Of a stretch of DNA of 64,000 bases, positions 1 through 10,765 are shown piece after piece. The translations under genes and the position numbers were made by a program. Source of the stretch: Rhodamnia argentea (lineage: Eukaryota; Streptophyta; Magnoliopsida; Myrtales; Myrtaceae); the NCBI RefSeq assembly GCF_020921035.1, contig NC_063151.1:8990001-9054000 (forward strand), read 5' to 3'. Within the stretch, counting starts at the first letter, position 1. Each line of letters opens with the position of its first letter. Below the pieces are notes generated by a model. The model was given only the letters and a program-made list of their open reading frames with translations. It was not told where the DNA came from and made no database searches.

Positions 1-1086
1 TTGGCTCAATTTTTTAAAAATGATTATTTATATCGCTAAAAATAATCGATCAATAAAAAATGATTTAATTATTAATAATATTTTATATTTATACACTTTC
101 TTGAACGATGAAATTTATTATCTATTCATTTTTATAAGCGTATAAATGATTATATGTACAAAAATATTTTTTAATCATTCTCATAAAATAAATAAAACCT
201 AAATTGCGTAACATAATATTATCTTTCTAGAACAATAAATTAAAATCGAAGAAATCCGATAAAAACATAACAGATAACTTTGGAGCCTCACGGTGGTTTT
301 GTAAGTTGCCATTCTCTGAGATGGGATTGCCCAACATCGATCAATATGTTCACTGATGAAGGCTCCATACCTCGTGTTCAAGTGAACATCGACAACCCCG
401 CATTCCACATGAACCCGTGCAATGCTAGTAGGTTGTGACGCGAGATCTTACTAAAAGAAGTAGCACATACTCATCGACAAGTTTATTTATGGACCTTTTA
501 TATGATTCAAACTTTTGAAATCATCGTAGGTTAATCCGGGCTATCTAATAGATCGTAAAAAGATGTCTAATATTGGGCATGTTACTACCGACATGCTAAG
601 ATCCATTCCATCGATCGTGGATGGGGATCGGACAATTTGGTCTTTCGAGAGGTTTTCCGATTATTTTTTATTTTGTACTTTTTATTGCTAATCCCATGAT
701 AAAGTGTACCTCTACCAGGTCCATATTGTATTTTTGAATGGCAACATGATGGCCCTTAAGCGACGAAGAACAAACAATGCAATGCGGACCATCCAATGTG
801 TGAACCGCATGGAATCTAATTCAGGAGCTTTATGCAGTAATTTTTACGAACACCTTAGCTTCAGTCTCTTTCTTAATCCGCTCGTGTCGTGTCCCGTGAT
901 TTTTCCCCGAACCAGCTCAATTTTTCTGACCAGATCACGAGGTCAAGCCGTTCAAGTAGAGAGACGCGCGCAGAAGTTCATCAAGATTCATCACTCTCGT
1001 TATACAATTAGGTGGAGAAAAGGCAACAAAAAGGATAAAGAAAAAGAGAAAGGCGTCACGATTCGTTCATCATTCGATCGGCTCAA
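1..1086. other. AT-rich intergenic spacer
   Basis: No gene is supported here. The first 200 bases are very AT-rich and resemble an arm of the MITE family seen more clearly at 21609-21790 and 31416-31637, cut by the window edge. The open frame on the plus strand across 704-1594 is a shadow of the LYR gene on the other strand. Confidence 0.5.
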
Positions 1087-1563
1087 TCACCGCCCATCTC
1101 CGCGATCCTTCTCGATCTGCTGCCGGTGCTTCTCGGCGAGCTTCTCCAGAGCCGCCTCCACGGCGTCCCTCCCTCCGATCAGCAGCCGCGTCACGACCTC
1201 CGGGTCCCGCTCGAACCGCGCCTCCTCGAACTCCCTCCGCGCGTTCTCCCTCAGCACATCCCGCCACGGCACGCCGCGCGGGTCGGTCCACGGGAAGAAC
1301 CGCGTCGCCCGGAGGATGTCCCGGTACAGGCCCAGCGCCTCCCGCCGCGTGCTGGTGAGCCGCCGCCGCCGCGCGAGGAGCTCCTCCTCGTCGTCGTCCA
1401 GGGACTTCTTCTCCTCCTTCGCAACGTGCCTGTCCAGGAGCTCTTCGACGGTGTCCGGCCCGTTGTGTAGGGCGCGGGAGACGGAGACGGGGACGGCGTC
1501 GTTTGGCTTCGCAGTGCTCCAAAGGATCGAGAAACTCCGCCATTTCTGGAGCTTCGCGTTCAT
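1087..1563 (-). CDS. LYR-motif (Complex1_LYR) mitochondrial protein
   Basis: Single-exon gene for a 158-residue protein. The core is a Complex1_LYR signature, ALGLYRDILRATRFFPW, with the L-Y-R triplet at residues 79-81 and the downstream aromatic pair at about 89-90, followed by a charged amphipathic helical C-terminus rich in E, R and K. LYR proteins are small mitochondrial factors that help Fe-S cluster delivery, respiratory complex assembly or acyl-carrier-protein binding. Which client this one serves cannot be told. The acidic run DDDEEE precedes the domain. I chose the ATG at 1563 because it begins a basic, hydrophobic stretch (MNAKLQKWRSFSIL) suited to mitochondrial import. An upstream in-frame ATG at 1638 would add 25 polar residues and is probably in the leader. 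Resembles Arabidopsis At1g76065-type proteins from memory. The exon is much more GC-rich than its surroundings, which creates long spurious antisense frames. Confidence 0.8.
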   Translation of the reverse strand: MNAKLQKWRSFSILWSTAKPNDAVPVSVSRALHNGPDTVEELLDRHVAKEEKKSLDDDEEELLARRRRLTSTRREALGLYRDILRATRFFPWTDPRGVPWRDVLRENARREFEEARFERDPEVVTRLLIGGRDAVEAALEKLAEKHRQQIEKDRGDGR

Positions 1564-3088
1564 CGCTCCGCGTGTCAGATCGGTTTGTTGTTGACAAGCT
1601 GAATTGCGGATGTGAGATTGGGATTGGGGATGGGACATGCCAATTGGGCTTGGGCCTATATCAGACCATTTAACGGGCCTGTTGATCGATCCTAACCTCG
1701 ATCTGGTCGAATAGTGCCCCGGATGCCTTCCACCCGTGAAATATTTATCAGTAGAAATAATAAGTGATGTTTAAATATTTTCGTAGACTTTGAAAAGATT
1801 CTTCGTTTATTCATTTTTGTACTCTATTATTTTTGCAAAAAATAAACGATTTGAAATATATTCTCCTAAAATGACCGATTATATCACTTGCAATAATTAC
1901 TCGATAACAAATATTTTATTATCAATAAAACTTCCACAGACAATAAATTTATTTTCATTCGTTTATTTTACTCTAAGTAATACAAATAATTACTTTTAGG
2001 AAAGCGTTTTCAAAATCCTTTATTGTGAAACAAGGCCACCATTTTTTTATTTGAATTATTTGATGGTGTAGTCCATTTAAAAAAAGGGTTGATATTACAA
2101 AATATTTCAAATTGATACACATGTGATAAATTTATCTAATTTATTTTTTTGATCACGTAAAACCCCAAAACGGTATACTTATGATAAATTTATCCCAAAC
2201 TATTTTTTAAAAAAAACAAAAATCCTAAACTGATATCCCCGTGATAAATTTTTCTTAAACTAGTACGTTTGTAACAAATTTACCCTACGTTAGTTTATGT
2301 TAAATTGAATTAATACCACTAAAAATCTCAAATTGATACACATGTGGCAAACAAAGGATAATACACCCATCGTTTAATTTAGCAATTTGATGATAATATT
2401 TAACAAAAACTAACATAGGATAAATTTGTCACTAGTGAGTCAATTTGGAGTATATTTGTTTTAGATTTACCGATTTAGGTTTTTAGTGATCAAAAAATAG
2501 TTTAAGATAAATTTGTCATAGGTGTAGCAGTTTAGATTTTTAGTAGTCAACAAAACAGTTTGGAGTAAATTTATCACAAATATACCAGTTTGGGATTTTT
2601 CATAGTATTAGCCCTAAAAAAATTATTGAAACTTTTTTCACATAGGGAAATTTGTTGCCTACGATTTTAGACATCACTTTTTACTTTTTACTTTTTACCT
2701 CTATTTTACAAAACATTTGAAATTTGACTTTTAACATTGAAAGCCCATAGCATTTCATGTTGTATAATTCCCAATATGAATGCTTATTTAAGTTTTTCCT
2801 TCATGATTTGTTTAAATATCTTCCATTTTCAAAATTTTCAAAGAACAGTCGAAAGAAATATATCGATATTTATCCTTTTTCTTTGTTGATATTCAAAGTT
2901 CATGCCCTTTGGGTTAGCATCCTAATTCCCAATCAATACACTAATTACTAATCACCAGCGAATTACAGAGATTAGATACGTGATGAACGTCGTCGTTTCC
3001 AGTAGGTAAGCATTTGCTCAAGCTCGTCTTCGCGACCGCCACTGCAACCTCCGACAACAGCGAGCTTCTTCAGAAGCCGCCATTGACG
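1564..3088. other. Intergenic spacer between LYR and PPR genes
   Basis: AT-rich spacer between two divergently transcribed genes, so it should hold both promoters. A foldback element occupies 2086-2616. The stretch 1750-2000 looks like a fragment of another AT-rich MITE. No further coding signal was seen. Confidence 0.5.
2086..2616. mobile_element. Foldback/MITE element with repeat-built inverted arms
   Basis: The outer ends are imperfect inverted repeats: GGGTTGATATTA at the left against AGGGCTAATACTA read from the right on the opposite strand. Both arms, about 220-250 bases each, are made of degenerate copies of a unit of roughly 45-60 bases containing AAACTGATACACATGTGATAAATTTATCC-like text (longest exact piece GTGATAAATTTATC). 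Short A-runs flank both ends and could be a target duplication of 7-9 bases, but low complexity hides it. No coding capacity. Class is uncertain; Mutator-like foldback is a guess. Confidence 0.6.
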
Positions 3089-4696
3089 ATGGCTCTGCTC
3101 AAGCGAAGCCCACGCCTCCGCCTCGCTCTCTTTCGCCTCTCGCCTCTCTCTAGCACTTCTCTCTCTTACTCCACCGCTCACCTTCAAGAACAAGATGAAG
3201 GAGAAGAAGAAGGGCATGGAAGTCGCGAGCCTCCCGTGCTCGCCCCCTCTCCTTCTCTTTCCCCTGAAGAAACCCTGGTCGCCGACAAGATCCACGCCCT
3301 GATCAAAGACCACCACCGCAGAAACCCCAGCCCTGGCCTCGCCCCGCCGGACCCTCGCCTCACCATCCCCGCTCTCTCCCTCGATTTCTCCCGAGTCTCT
3401 CCCGCCCGCTCCCTCTCCTCCTCCGTCGTCCGCCGCGTGGTCGAGAAATGCGGGGACCTCCGCCACGGCATCCCCTTCCTCCAAGCGCTCGCTTTCTTCA
3501 ACTGGGCCGCGTCGCAGGCGGAGCTTGCATCCCCTGCTCCTTACAACGAGATGATCGACCTCGCCGGAAAGGTCCGGCAGTTCGACGTGGCGTGGCACCT
3601 GATCGACACCATGAAGTCACGAGGTATTGTGATTAAGATTGAGACTTTCGCGATTTTAATTCGTCGTTATGTTAGGGCGGGATTGGCTGCCGAGGCTGTC
3701 CACGCCTTTAATCGTATGGAGGAGTATGATTGCCAGCCTGATAAGGTCGCCTTCTCGATTGTTATCAATATGTTAAGTAAGAAGAGGAGGGCGGTCGAAG
3801 CTCAATCTTTTTTTGACGGTCTGAAGGATAGATTTGAGCCTGATGTGGTTGTGTACACTAGCTTGATTCACGGGTGGTGCCGAGCCGGTAATATCTCTGA
3901 GGCGGAGAGGGTGTTTGGGGACATGAAACTGGCTGGGATAAAGCCCAATGTGTATACTTATAGCATTGTGATTGATGCGCTGTGTAGGTGCGGGCAAATT
4001 ACGCGTGCCCATGATGTTTTTGCAGAGATGATTGATGTTGGGTGCAAACCGAATTCGATAACCTTTAACAATTTGATGCGAGTTCACGTGAAAGCCAGCA
4101 GGACCGAGAAGGTTCTGCAGGTGTATAATCAGATGAAGAGGCTCGGGTGTCCGGCGGATACAATTACATACAATTTTCTCATCGAAACTCATTGTAAAGA
4201 TGAAAGTCACGAGGAAGCCATGAAGGTGCTTAATTCGATGGTTAAGAAAGGCTGCAGCCCCAATGCATCCACTTTCAATCCGATATTTAGATGCATTGCG
4301 AAATTGAGAGATGTAAACGGGGCTCACAGGTTGTATGCTAGGATGAAAGACTTGAAATGTATGCCTAATACAGTGACGTACAATATACTGATGCGGATGT
4401 TTGCCGACTCAAAGTCAACTGACATGGTTATCAAGTTGAAGAAGGAAATGGACGAGAACAACGTCGAGCCCAATGTGAACACATACCGGATTTTGATCTT
4501 GATGTACTGTGGGATGGGGCATTGGAACAATGCCTACAAGTACTTTCTAGAAATGATTGAAGCTAAGTGCTTGAAACCAGGTTTGCCTGTCTATCAGATG
4601 GTTCTAGAGCAGCTCAGGAAGGCAGGGCAGCTGAAGAAGCATGAGGAGTTAGTGGAGAAAATGGTGGATAGGGGATTTGTTACTCGACCTTTGTAG
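3089..4696 (+). CDS. P-class pentatricopeptide repeat protein, mitochondrial
   Basis: Intronless 535-residue PPR protein. The N-terminus ([20 protein letters not shown] and onward) is basic and Ser/Leu-rich, as in a mitochondrial presequence. From about residue 150 to the end there are about ten to eleven tandem 35-residue P-type repeats, recognisable by segments such as [20 protein letters not shown] and [11 protein letters not shown]. There is no E or DYW tail, so it is a P-class RNA-binding protein likely to act in organelle RNA stability, splicing or translation rather than as an editing enzyme. The overall layout resembles Arabidopsis At1g20300. I chose the ATG at 3089 because the presequence begins there. 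An in-frame ATG at 3014 would add 25 residues lacking targeting character. The LYR gene lies divergently upstream, and an SMT2-like gene lies downstream on the opposite strand. Confidence 0.9.
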   Translation: MALLKRSPRLRLALFRLSPLSSTSLSYSTAHLQEQDEGEEEGHGSREPPVLAPSPSLSPEETLVADKIHALIKDHHRRNPSPGLAPPDPRLTIPALSLDFSRVSPARSLSSSVVRRVVEKCGDLRHGIPFLQALAFFNWAASQAELASPAPYNEMIDLAGKVRQFDVAWHLIDTMKSRGIVIKIETFAILIRRYVRAGLAAEAVHAFNRMEEYDCQPDKVAFSIVINMLSKKRRAVEAQSFFDGLKDRFEPDVVVYTSLIHGWCRAGNISEAERVFGDMKLAGIKPNVYTYSIVIDALCRCGQITRAHDVFAEMIDVGCKPNSITFNNLMRVHVKASRTEKVLQVYNQMKRLGCPADTITYNFLIETHCKDESHEEAMKVLNSMVKKGCSPNASTFNPIFRCIAKLRDVNGAHRLYARMKDLKCMPNTVTYNILMRMFADSKSTDMVIKLKKEMDENNVEPNVNTYRILILMYCGMGHWNNAYKYFLEMIEAKCLKPGLPVYQMVLEQLRKAGQLKKHEELVEKMVDRGFVTRPL

Positions 4697-5644
4697 GTTT
4701 GTGCTCATCTGCATATGCAGGTCAAGTAAGTTGCGTAATATCCTAGCATTAGTTTCCAAACAATCTTTTTTGTTTTTTCATCATCTTGAAATGCATAAGA
4801 TTAGCATTTGATATTTCTTCGGGGCAACAATACATTGTCATCTTCGTACTGTAGGTTTTGCTGTTATTTCTTCAATGTGGAAGTATGCTTTGTTGCCTTG
4901 TTTGTATCTCAAAAGCAAATTCTGGTATGAAATATATTTATTGGTGAACTCTTTTCTTCTGGAATTTCCTTTTCTACTTGATTTAAGGAGGAAAAGTCCT
5001 CGTATGGAGCATCTCCTCTGTTCAGGTCCAGAAAATCATGAGTATTGTAGATTCCAAACTTGACACCATTGTGATTTCCCTTTGTTTGTATTAAGTCAAT
5101 ATTTTGATTGAAGAACTGTGTATCTGTCGTATGTAGTGTAACATCTAGTGATCGAAGAGTCAAAAATATCGTCATGACTTTCATCATGAACCTTTATTCT
5201 CGTAAAATCTGTTCATGTCAACGCATTCTCATGCCATAGCTCTATTTTTCTCCGGTCACTGGCAAACTGCTATCTGTTCTGAATGTGCTAACTCGAACCA
5301 AATTAAGCAGTAACCTACTTCAATTTGCTTTTGTTCCTGATATCCAAATGCTTTTTCTTGATTGGGGCTGGTGAAGTAGGGGCTGGTGTTGGCTCCTTCC
5401 CCCTCTAGGTCCCATTTTTTGCTATTAAGCTAAAAAACTGAAGATATAATATTGACAATTTGAGCCCCCTATTAGAATTTTCAGTCCTCTAGTGGCTGGT
5501 TGCCTTGTTGCTTCCTCATATGAAATAGATAGTATTGCCTAGCTGGCCATGATTTATGGAAACGCGACGAGGTTTTATTTTAGCGGCTGCCAGCAACCAC
5601 TGGCACTTCCAGAACAACTTTATGATTTAGTACCTCGTTCTTAG

Positions 5645-5699
5645 ATGATTTGTGATTGTTTTTTTTTTTTTTTTTTTTTGGGTCAATGATTTATGATTG
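5645..5699 (-). repeat. Micro-retroposon-like insertion (T21 + GGGTCA)
   Basis: A run of about 21 T followed by GGGTCA (5659-5685) is bracketed by ATGATTTGTGATTG (5645-5658) and ATGATTTATGATTG (5686-5699), a 14-base direct repeat with one mismatch. Read on the minus strand it is a TGACCC header, an A-tail and a target duplication. It belongs to a recurring set described in the findings. Confidence 0.5.
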
Positions 5700-7143
5700 C
5701 TTGAAAGCCTTCATTTTTATACAGATAAATTGATGGATATATATGGAGCTAATGCGCTCCGGCATTCTCAGGATATCGATTCTGCTTGAATATGCACCTT
5801 AGGATGAATTACTCAAACTGCAGAAAAATAGAGTACTAGTTGAAGCACATCTCCCAATCAAGTGCGATCTTCTACCTTGTGATGCTTGGCATATGTGATA
5901 TGTGCCTGTCTTTGTTGAATTTCATCTTCCTCCTCTTTGGTTTGTAACCAAGTTATTCCATTATAAGACCTCTGTAAAATGAAGCCAGGGAATGCACGCA
6001 TTTTTTTTCCCCTCGCCCTTTGGATTATTAAGATGTCGATATTTTAGTTTCTTTGGTCTGTAAACTCCTTTCGACTCTAATTGCAATCAGCATAGTACTG
6101 TAGACAGTAACGTGCCACATAAGTTTTGACGCATTTGGGATAAAATTTGGATGTTAGATCTCTTTGGATAATGATCCACCCAAGATATACGACATTTCTG
6201 CCGGTACTGTGGTGGTGCAGCATAGCATAATGTTTGAGATACGTCTTAGTTCGGCACACCTGCATGCAGTTGTGAGTAGATTTGCAGCGGAGCCATATAA
6301 ACGTGCCATTGTTTGTGGTTCATATGATGGAGCTGTCTCCATAATGTAGCTCGCAATTCAGACTATAGTTCATTTGCTTGAACACATTGGTAATTGAGAA
6401 TCTCCTTTTATTAGTTTTCTCTACCAAAACTTTCGCCATTTCTGCAAGCTTGGCTCTCATGCGGTTTGAGGGTCAAATTGTAACCTCCTTCATAGTTGAG
6501 TTAGTATAGTTTCTTGCAAGGCTCCTGACCGCACCAATGGCTATGAACCTGGGAGACAGCCTTGTGATAGCCGGGCCCTCCATCAGCACCGGCATATCGT
6601 GATCCTGTGGGAAAACTATTTGCCTCAAGAACTTTTTATTTTGACCGAGCATGATGTAGATGAATCCATGTCACTGCTCAGCTTGGAAGATGTCCGCAGC
6701 CGATGTGTCATGCATTTCCGTATTTGGGAGTCGCCAAAGGACGCAGGTGAAGTGAAATTGCTTTTACCCCGATTGAAGGGTTTTGGCTGAGGTCCTCTTC
6801 CACAGTACCACTCTAGTTAGCAGTTACCAACCTAGTCACAGAGGCCGGCCGGTAGACGTTACTCATGAAATCCCATTTAGGGTGGGTCTAGTTCGAGACC
6901 ATTTTTCGAAAGTCCTTCTGGCTACTTGGTCGGATACTAACCAGTGCCCATCTTTCGGAACTGTGAGCCCCGTGAGCTGATGTTGAAGCATCAGAGAGGC
7001 ATTTGAAGAAGCAGCAATTATAGTTCCCCGTCTTCCCCACATGTAGGGATGTTTATTCAGATTCCACTTGGGTTTTCTTGGATCAAAGGTCCGCTTCGAC
7101 CGGCGGAGAGCCGTTCTTGCTAACGCTTCTGTGCTGGCTTCAC

Positions 7144-7184
7144 TCGAAAGATGTAAGTTTTTTTTGGGTCGAAAGATGTCTAAG
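7144..7184 (-). repeat. Micro-retroposon-like insertion (T8 + GGG)
   Basis: TCGAAAGATGTAAG on the left and TCGAAAGATGTCTAAG on the right flank a short TTTTTTTTGGG insert. On the minus strand this reads as a CCC header with an A-tail between duplicated target sequence. Confidence 0.4.
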
Positions 7185-7904
7185 AAGTTATTAGGCTCAA
7201 AGTCATTGAATACACTAATCTCTTCTTGTCTTTCTTTGCTTAGCATTCAACAAATTATACACAGCTGCTCGGTACTCGATCGGTGTCGTCAAAGGATGTA
7301 CTGGGTCTGGTTCCTCGGCTTCCTCCTCAGAAGAAAGCGATAGACATTGAAGGGCAAGAGAGCTGAGAGTTCCATTCCTAAACTCAATTGTGCTGGCGGA
7401 CGAAAACCCACCTGGCACCTGGTGTATACTTTTGGGACAATTTGCATTCAGGCATGGTTGCTCTGCCACGTTGGCAGCTCAGCTTTTCCAAGATGTCGTC
7501 ACGTGTTATTGACGACGTCGGCTTTAATGCGAAGATAGACACCAACATATCCCACCTAAAGTTGCGAAATTTACTCAAAACCCCCACATTTGTATTTGGG
7601 ATTAATTCCCATTCAGATCCAAGCAGATGAAGATGAGATCTACTTTTATCATAAGAAAAATCCCCTGTTGATGTTAGGACATAAACAACGAGCGAAAAGG
7701 ACAAAAGCAGAACCGAAAGTTTGACAGATCCAAAGCAACAAGAAGGGGGGGTGGGGACCCCACGTGGCCTCCAGATTCACGCCCCCACTCACCGCACCAG
7801 CTCATTAAAATTCGAATTTGGAAAATTAAAAATGTAAATATATGGGAAACTATTCAAAGAAGAGCGATCGCGACAGAAATTCACAAGGCTCCAAAAAGGA
7901 AAAT

Positions 7905-7908
<4 letters not shown>

Positions 7909-7941
<33 letters not shown>

Positions 7942-8201
7942 GGAGGGAGGAGGAGGAGGAAGCCGGACAGAGGAAGAAGACACAGTTCAAGCCACCTAGC
8001 GGTTTCAGCTTATGTCCCTCTCCCCTCCATGTGCGCCTCGTGCTCTGTCCCGGTCCCCCACCACCTCTCTCTCTCTCTCTCTAGAGGAAGAAGACACGGT
8101 GCAAGCCACCTGGCAGCTTCAGCTTATCCCTCTCCCCTCCCTGTGCGCCTCGTGTTCTGTCCCTGTGCCCCACCACACTCTCTCTCTCTCTCTCTCTCTA
8201 G
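7909..8201 (+). repeat. GA tract plus 114-base tandem duplication ending in CT tracts
   Basis: A (AG)n tract covers 7909-7936. From 7971 a unit starting AGGAAGAAGACAC is repeated at 8085 (offset 114), with a third truncated start at 8202. Each unit ends in a (CT)n run (about 8065-8082 and 8179-8200). The two full units differ at scattered sites, so the duplication is not recent. It lies beyond the 3' end of the SMT2-like gene. Confidence 0.75.
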
Positions 8202-8823
8202 AGGAAGTTTCCCCTGCTTTCGCGTGCAAGCTCACCCACGTACGCGTTCGCTCCTCCTCGATTCAACAGAGGCACGAAAAACGGAGAAAAATATAAAGAA
8301 AGAATCAGGCAACAGATTGTGGGGCGATGAATCCGGCTGATATTATAATTCAACCCCAGGAAAGAAAAAGGAGAAATCTTTGTCGCCAGTTGGAGGGAAT
8401 CTCTTTCCATAGCTTTTCTCTCGACACGCTCGACTCGAGTCCTTCACAGTTTTCAGCATGATCGCATCATCGATAAGATGCCCAGATTCAAGATTTCATC
8501 CCGAGCACAGAACAAGCAGGAACCTTAGCACTACGCACGCAGTAAGCAACGCTTGCGATCCAGCCATGGGACTTAGAACCGGTATTCAAATTGCGAAACC
8601 CAAAGGGTACAAAGAAGAAACTATTAACCCCAAGATCGAAGCAAAAGGAAGAAAAGAAAGGAAACCCAAAATATAAAAATGCTTTGTTTTTCTTCTCCCA
8701 GTGAATAATCTCCAGTCATCATCATAACTCAGTTCAGCAACGACAAACGGGGGGAAAGACAAAGAACAACGAAATGGGAACATTGAAATTGGGGTGTCGT
8801 TACCATGGCCGCGGATTTCCCCT
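8202..8823. other. Downstream flank of the SMT2-like gene
   Basis: This stretch should hold the 3' untranslated region and polyadenylation site of the minus-strand methyltransferase. No separate gene is seen. Confidence 0.4.
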
Positions 8824-9920
8824 TCAAGCAGAAGAATCGGCTGGGGGCGAGTCCCTTGGGCTTTCTGCAGAGGATCATGTGCATAGGGGAGAAGATCCCG
8901 GTGTCGCCGCCGCGGGTCAAGTAGTCCGCCGTCTTGAACAGCATGTCGTGGACGTCCACCGTCCCCTTGGGCGCGACCCCGAGCGCCGCCGAGATCTTGA
9001 TCAGCATGTGGTTCCTCCAGTAGGCGATCCGGCCCATCTTCAGCCTCTTCCACCAGGGACCGGCCGGGGGCGCCGCCAGGTCCCGCTCCTCCAGCACCTC
9101 GAACCCGACCCGCCTCGCCGTGGCGGCGATGTCGGCGTGGCTGCGGAGCCCCGGCAGGGCGTCGCCACGCTCGATCCCCTGGATGATGTCGACGTGGTTG
9201 AGGTCGTCGCCGCGGTACTTGTCGGTGGTGACCCACTCGTAGGAGACGTAGAGGGCGCCGGGCTTGAGGACGCGGAGGACCTCGGCGTAGACGTCGTCGA
9301 GGCGGGGGGCGTGGCAGGTGGCCTCGATGGAGTAGGCGCCGTCGAAAGAGGCGTCGGGGAAGGGCATCTGGAGGAAGTTGCCGCAGACGACCTCGCAGAG
9401 GGCGTCGAGGCCGACCTTCTTGTTGTGGGCGCGGGCGCGGTCGACCTGGTACTCGTTGATGGTGATGCCGACGACGCGGGCACGGGAGTGGGCGGCGATG
9501 GCGCGCATGGGGCCGCCGATGCCGCAGCCGACGTCGAGGATGCGGTCGCCGGGGGAGGCGCGGATGAGGTCGACGGCCATCTCCTCGTGGAGGCGGGTGG
9601 CGTCGGCGTCGGATCGGCCGGGGAGGGAGGGGGAGAAGTGGAAGGACTGACCCCAGCCCCACTCGTAGATGTCGGTGACGAGGTTGTAGAAGGTGTCGAC
9701 GAAGTCGGGGACCTTCTCCTTGGTCTCGATCTCCTTGGGGCGGCGGAAGAAGGACCAGTAGCTGTCGTAGTTGTCCTGGACCTTGTCGGCGGAGATGGAG
9801 CCGCCGGAGATGTCCGTGGCCCGCTTCCCCTTCTGCTCCGCCGGGCCCCATCACGCACACGAACCAGTAGATGCCGCCGGCGATGAGGGCCCCGGTGCAC
9901 CACAGAGCCACCGAGTCCAT
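8824..9920 (-). CDS. SMT2: Sterol C24 methyltransferase (SMT2-like), frame shifted twice in this sequence
   Basis: Single-exon gene for 24-methylenelophenol C24(1) methyltransferase, which adds the second side-chain methyl to make sitosterol-type sterols from S-adenosylmethionine in the endoplasmic reticulum. The start MDSVALWCTGALIAGGIYWF is the N-terminal membrane helix. The SAM-binding motif ILDVGCGIGGP is at about residues 127-137, followed by GITINEYQV, the sterol-binding YEWVTT region and the C-terminal SPMHMILCRKP. With both shifts allowed for, the product is 364 residues, close to the 361 of Arabidopsis SMT2. As written, one extra base within 9843-9849 (a G4C3 run after codon 24) leaves the frame, and one within 8843-8855 (near C5 or G3 runs) replaces the expected short C-terminus ending ADSSA with a 40-residue read-through. 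Everything between is an intact, strongly conserved frame of about 330 codons, so base-call errors in homopolymers are likelier than decay. The neighbouring order matches At1g20300-At1g20330 from memory. Confidence 0.85.
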
Positions 9921-9996
9921 GTTGTTTCCTAGAGAGGGAAAGAGAGGACCGAGATCGAGATAGAGAAAGAAATTGATGAGTTTGGAGAGATAGTGG

Positions 9997-10023
9997 CAGA
10001 GAGAGAGAGAGAGAGAGAGAGAG
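9997..10023. repeat. GA microsatellite in the SMT2-like 5' leader
   Basis: About 13 GA units lie 77-103 bases before the methyltransferase ATG, so the transcript would carry a CT-rich leader. Similar tracts sit before both MFS first exons and the STY kinase start. Confidence 0.9.
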
Positions 10024-10038
10024 CAGGCGTTATTTGGG

Positions 10039-10045
10039 ATTTATA
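10039..10045 (-). promoter_or_regulatory. Probable TATA box of the SMT2-like gene
   Basis: On the minus strand CACTATAAATCCC gives a TATAAAT core about 120 bases before the ATG. The GA/CT tract begins about 15-20 bases downstream, close to where transcription should start. Confidence 0.6.
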
Positions 10046-10765
10046 GTGGGGTTTGACTGTTCAGTTTCAGTGGGAGCGAGTCAGCTGAGTGAGTTGGGTT
10101 TTCCTTCTTTTCCCGGACTGAGTCACGGGCGAGTGGACGGTTTGTTGTGCGGGGCTTTTTTTTTTTTTTTTTTCCCTCTTTTAATTTTCTCTTATTGGTG
10201 GAGCATTATCGTGTTTCATCGTATAAACAAACGTTACATATATTTTGTCGAATTTCACGGCATCTTTTTTGCAATGAAAATTCAAACACAAAAATATCTT
10301 TTTTGACCTCAAAATATCTTAATATTGGAAAGTAAAAATTGCGCGCTCTATCCAAAAAAGGGTACTTTAGGAAATTCCTTCGTGAGATGTGGATCTCTAA
10401 ATCAACGGTCGAGATTTAGACTGAAACACCGTACGACATCGAGATAAAACGCTGTGCACTACTGGCCGGCGCTATAAGAAAATTAATCAAGCTGCCAAAA
10501 TCGTTATATGCTGGACAATTTTCCATAAATGTCCTTTGTACCTAATGTGGTTCCGTTCTCTTTGGGGTAAGAAAATGGCAGAACTCCTGTCCTGATAAGG
10601 TTGACGGAAGTAAACCGAGCTCCTGTCAATGAAAGAAATAACTTCTCGGTGGTTCATTTAATGCTGTAGAATCATTTATATCACGTGAAAATTATTAATC
10701 AATCCGGACATGAATTTCCTTCACCAAAGGGCATATGCGATTCTGAACTATTGGAAATACTTTAA
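10046..10765. other. Upstream region of the SMT2-like gene
   Basis: AT-rich, with a long T run at about 10157-10174. It probably contains the rest of the promoter. No gene or defined repeat was recognised. Confidence 0.4.

Larger units (their letters stand above)
4697..7907. other. Downstream spacer without a supported gene
   Basis: The first several hundred bases are probably the PPR 3' untranslated region. Short open frames occur on both strands (6164-6349 plus, 6599-6790 plus, 6863-7246 minus, 7384-7704 minus), but none shows a family motif or a convincing exon chain. Two micro-insertions with flanking direct repeats sit at 5645-5699 and 7144-7184. A decayed gene between 6500 and 7650 is possible, because the base composition there is more balanced than in the flanks. 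Confidence 0.45.

Noticed and set aside
704-1594. 296-codon plus-strand frame across the LYR gene
   Set aside because: It is antisense to a recognised LYR protein. The GC-rich exon lacks stops in several frames, and the sequence is Ser/Arg low complexity with no family.
3773-4327. 184-codon minus-strand frame inside the PPR gene
   Set aside because: Antisense to a complete PPR repeat array with no motifs of its own.
8774-9886. 370-codon plus-strand frame opposite the sterol methyltransferase
   Set aside because: Val/Gly/Asp-rich shadow of the conserved minus-strand gene, a known effect in GC-rich exons.
9040-9903. 287-codon minus frame overlapping the methyltransferase
   Set aside because: Ser/Pro/Thr-rich off-frame reading of the same exon. 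The conserved SAM-binding motif lies in another frame.
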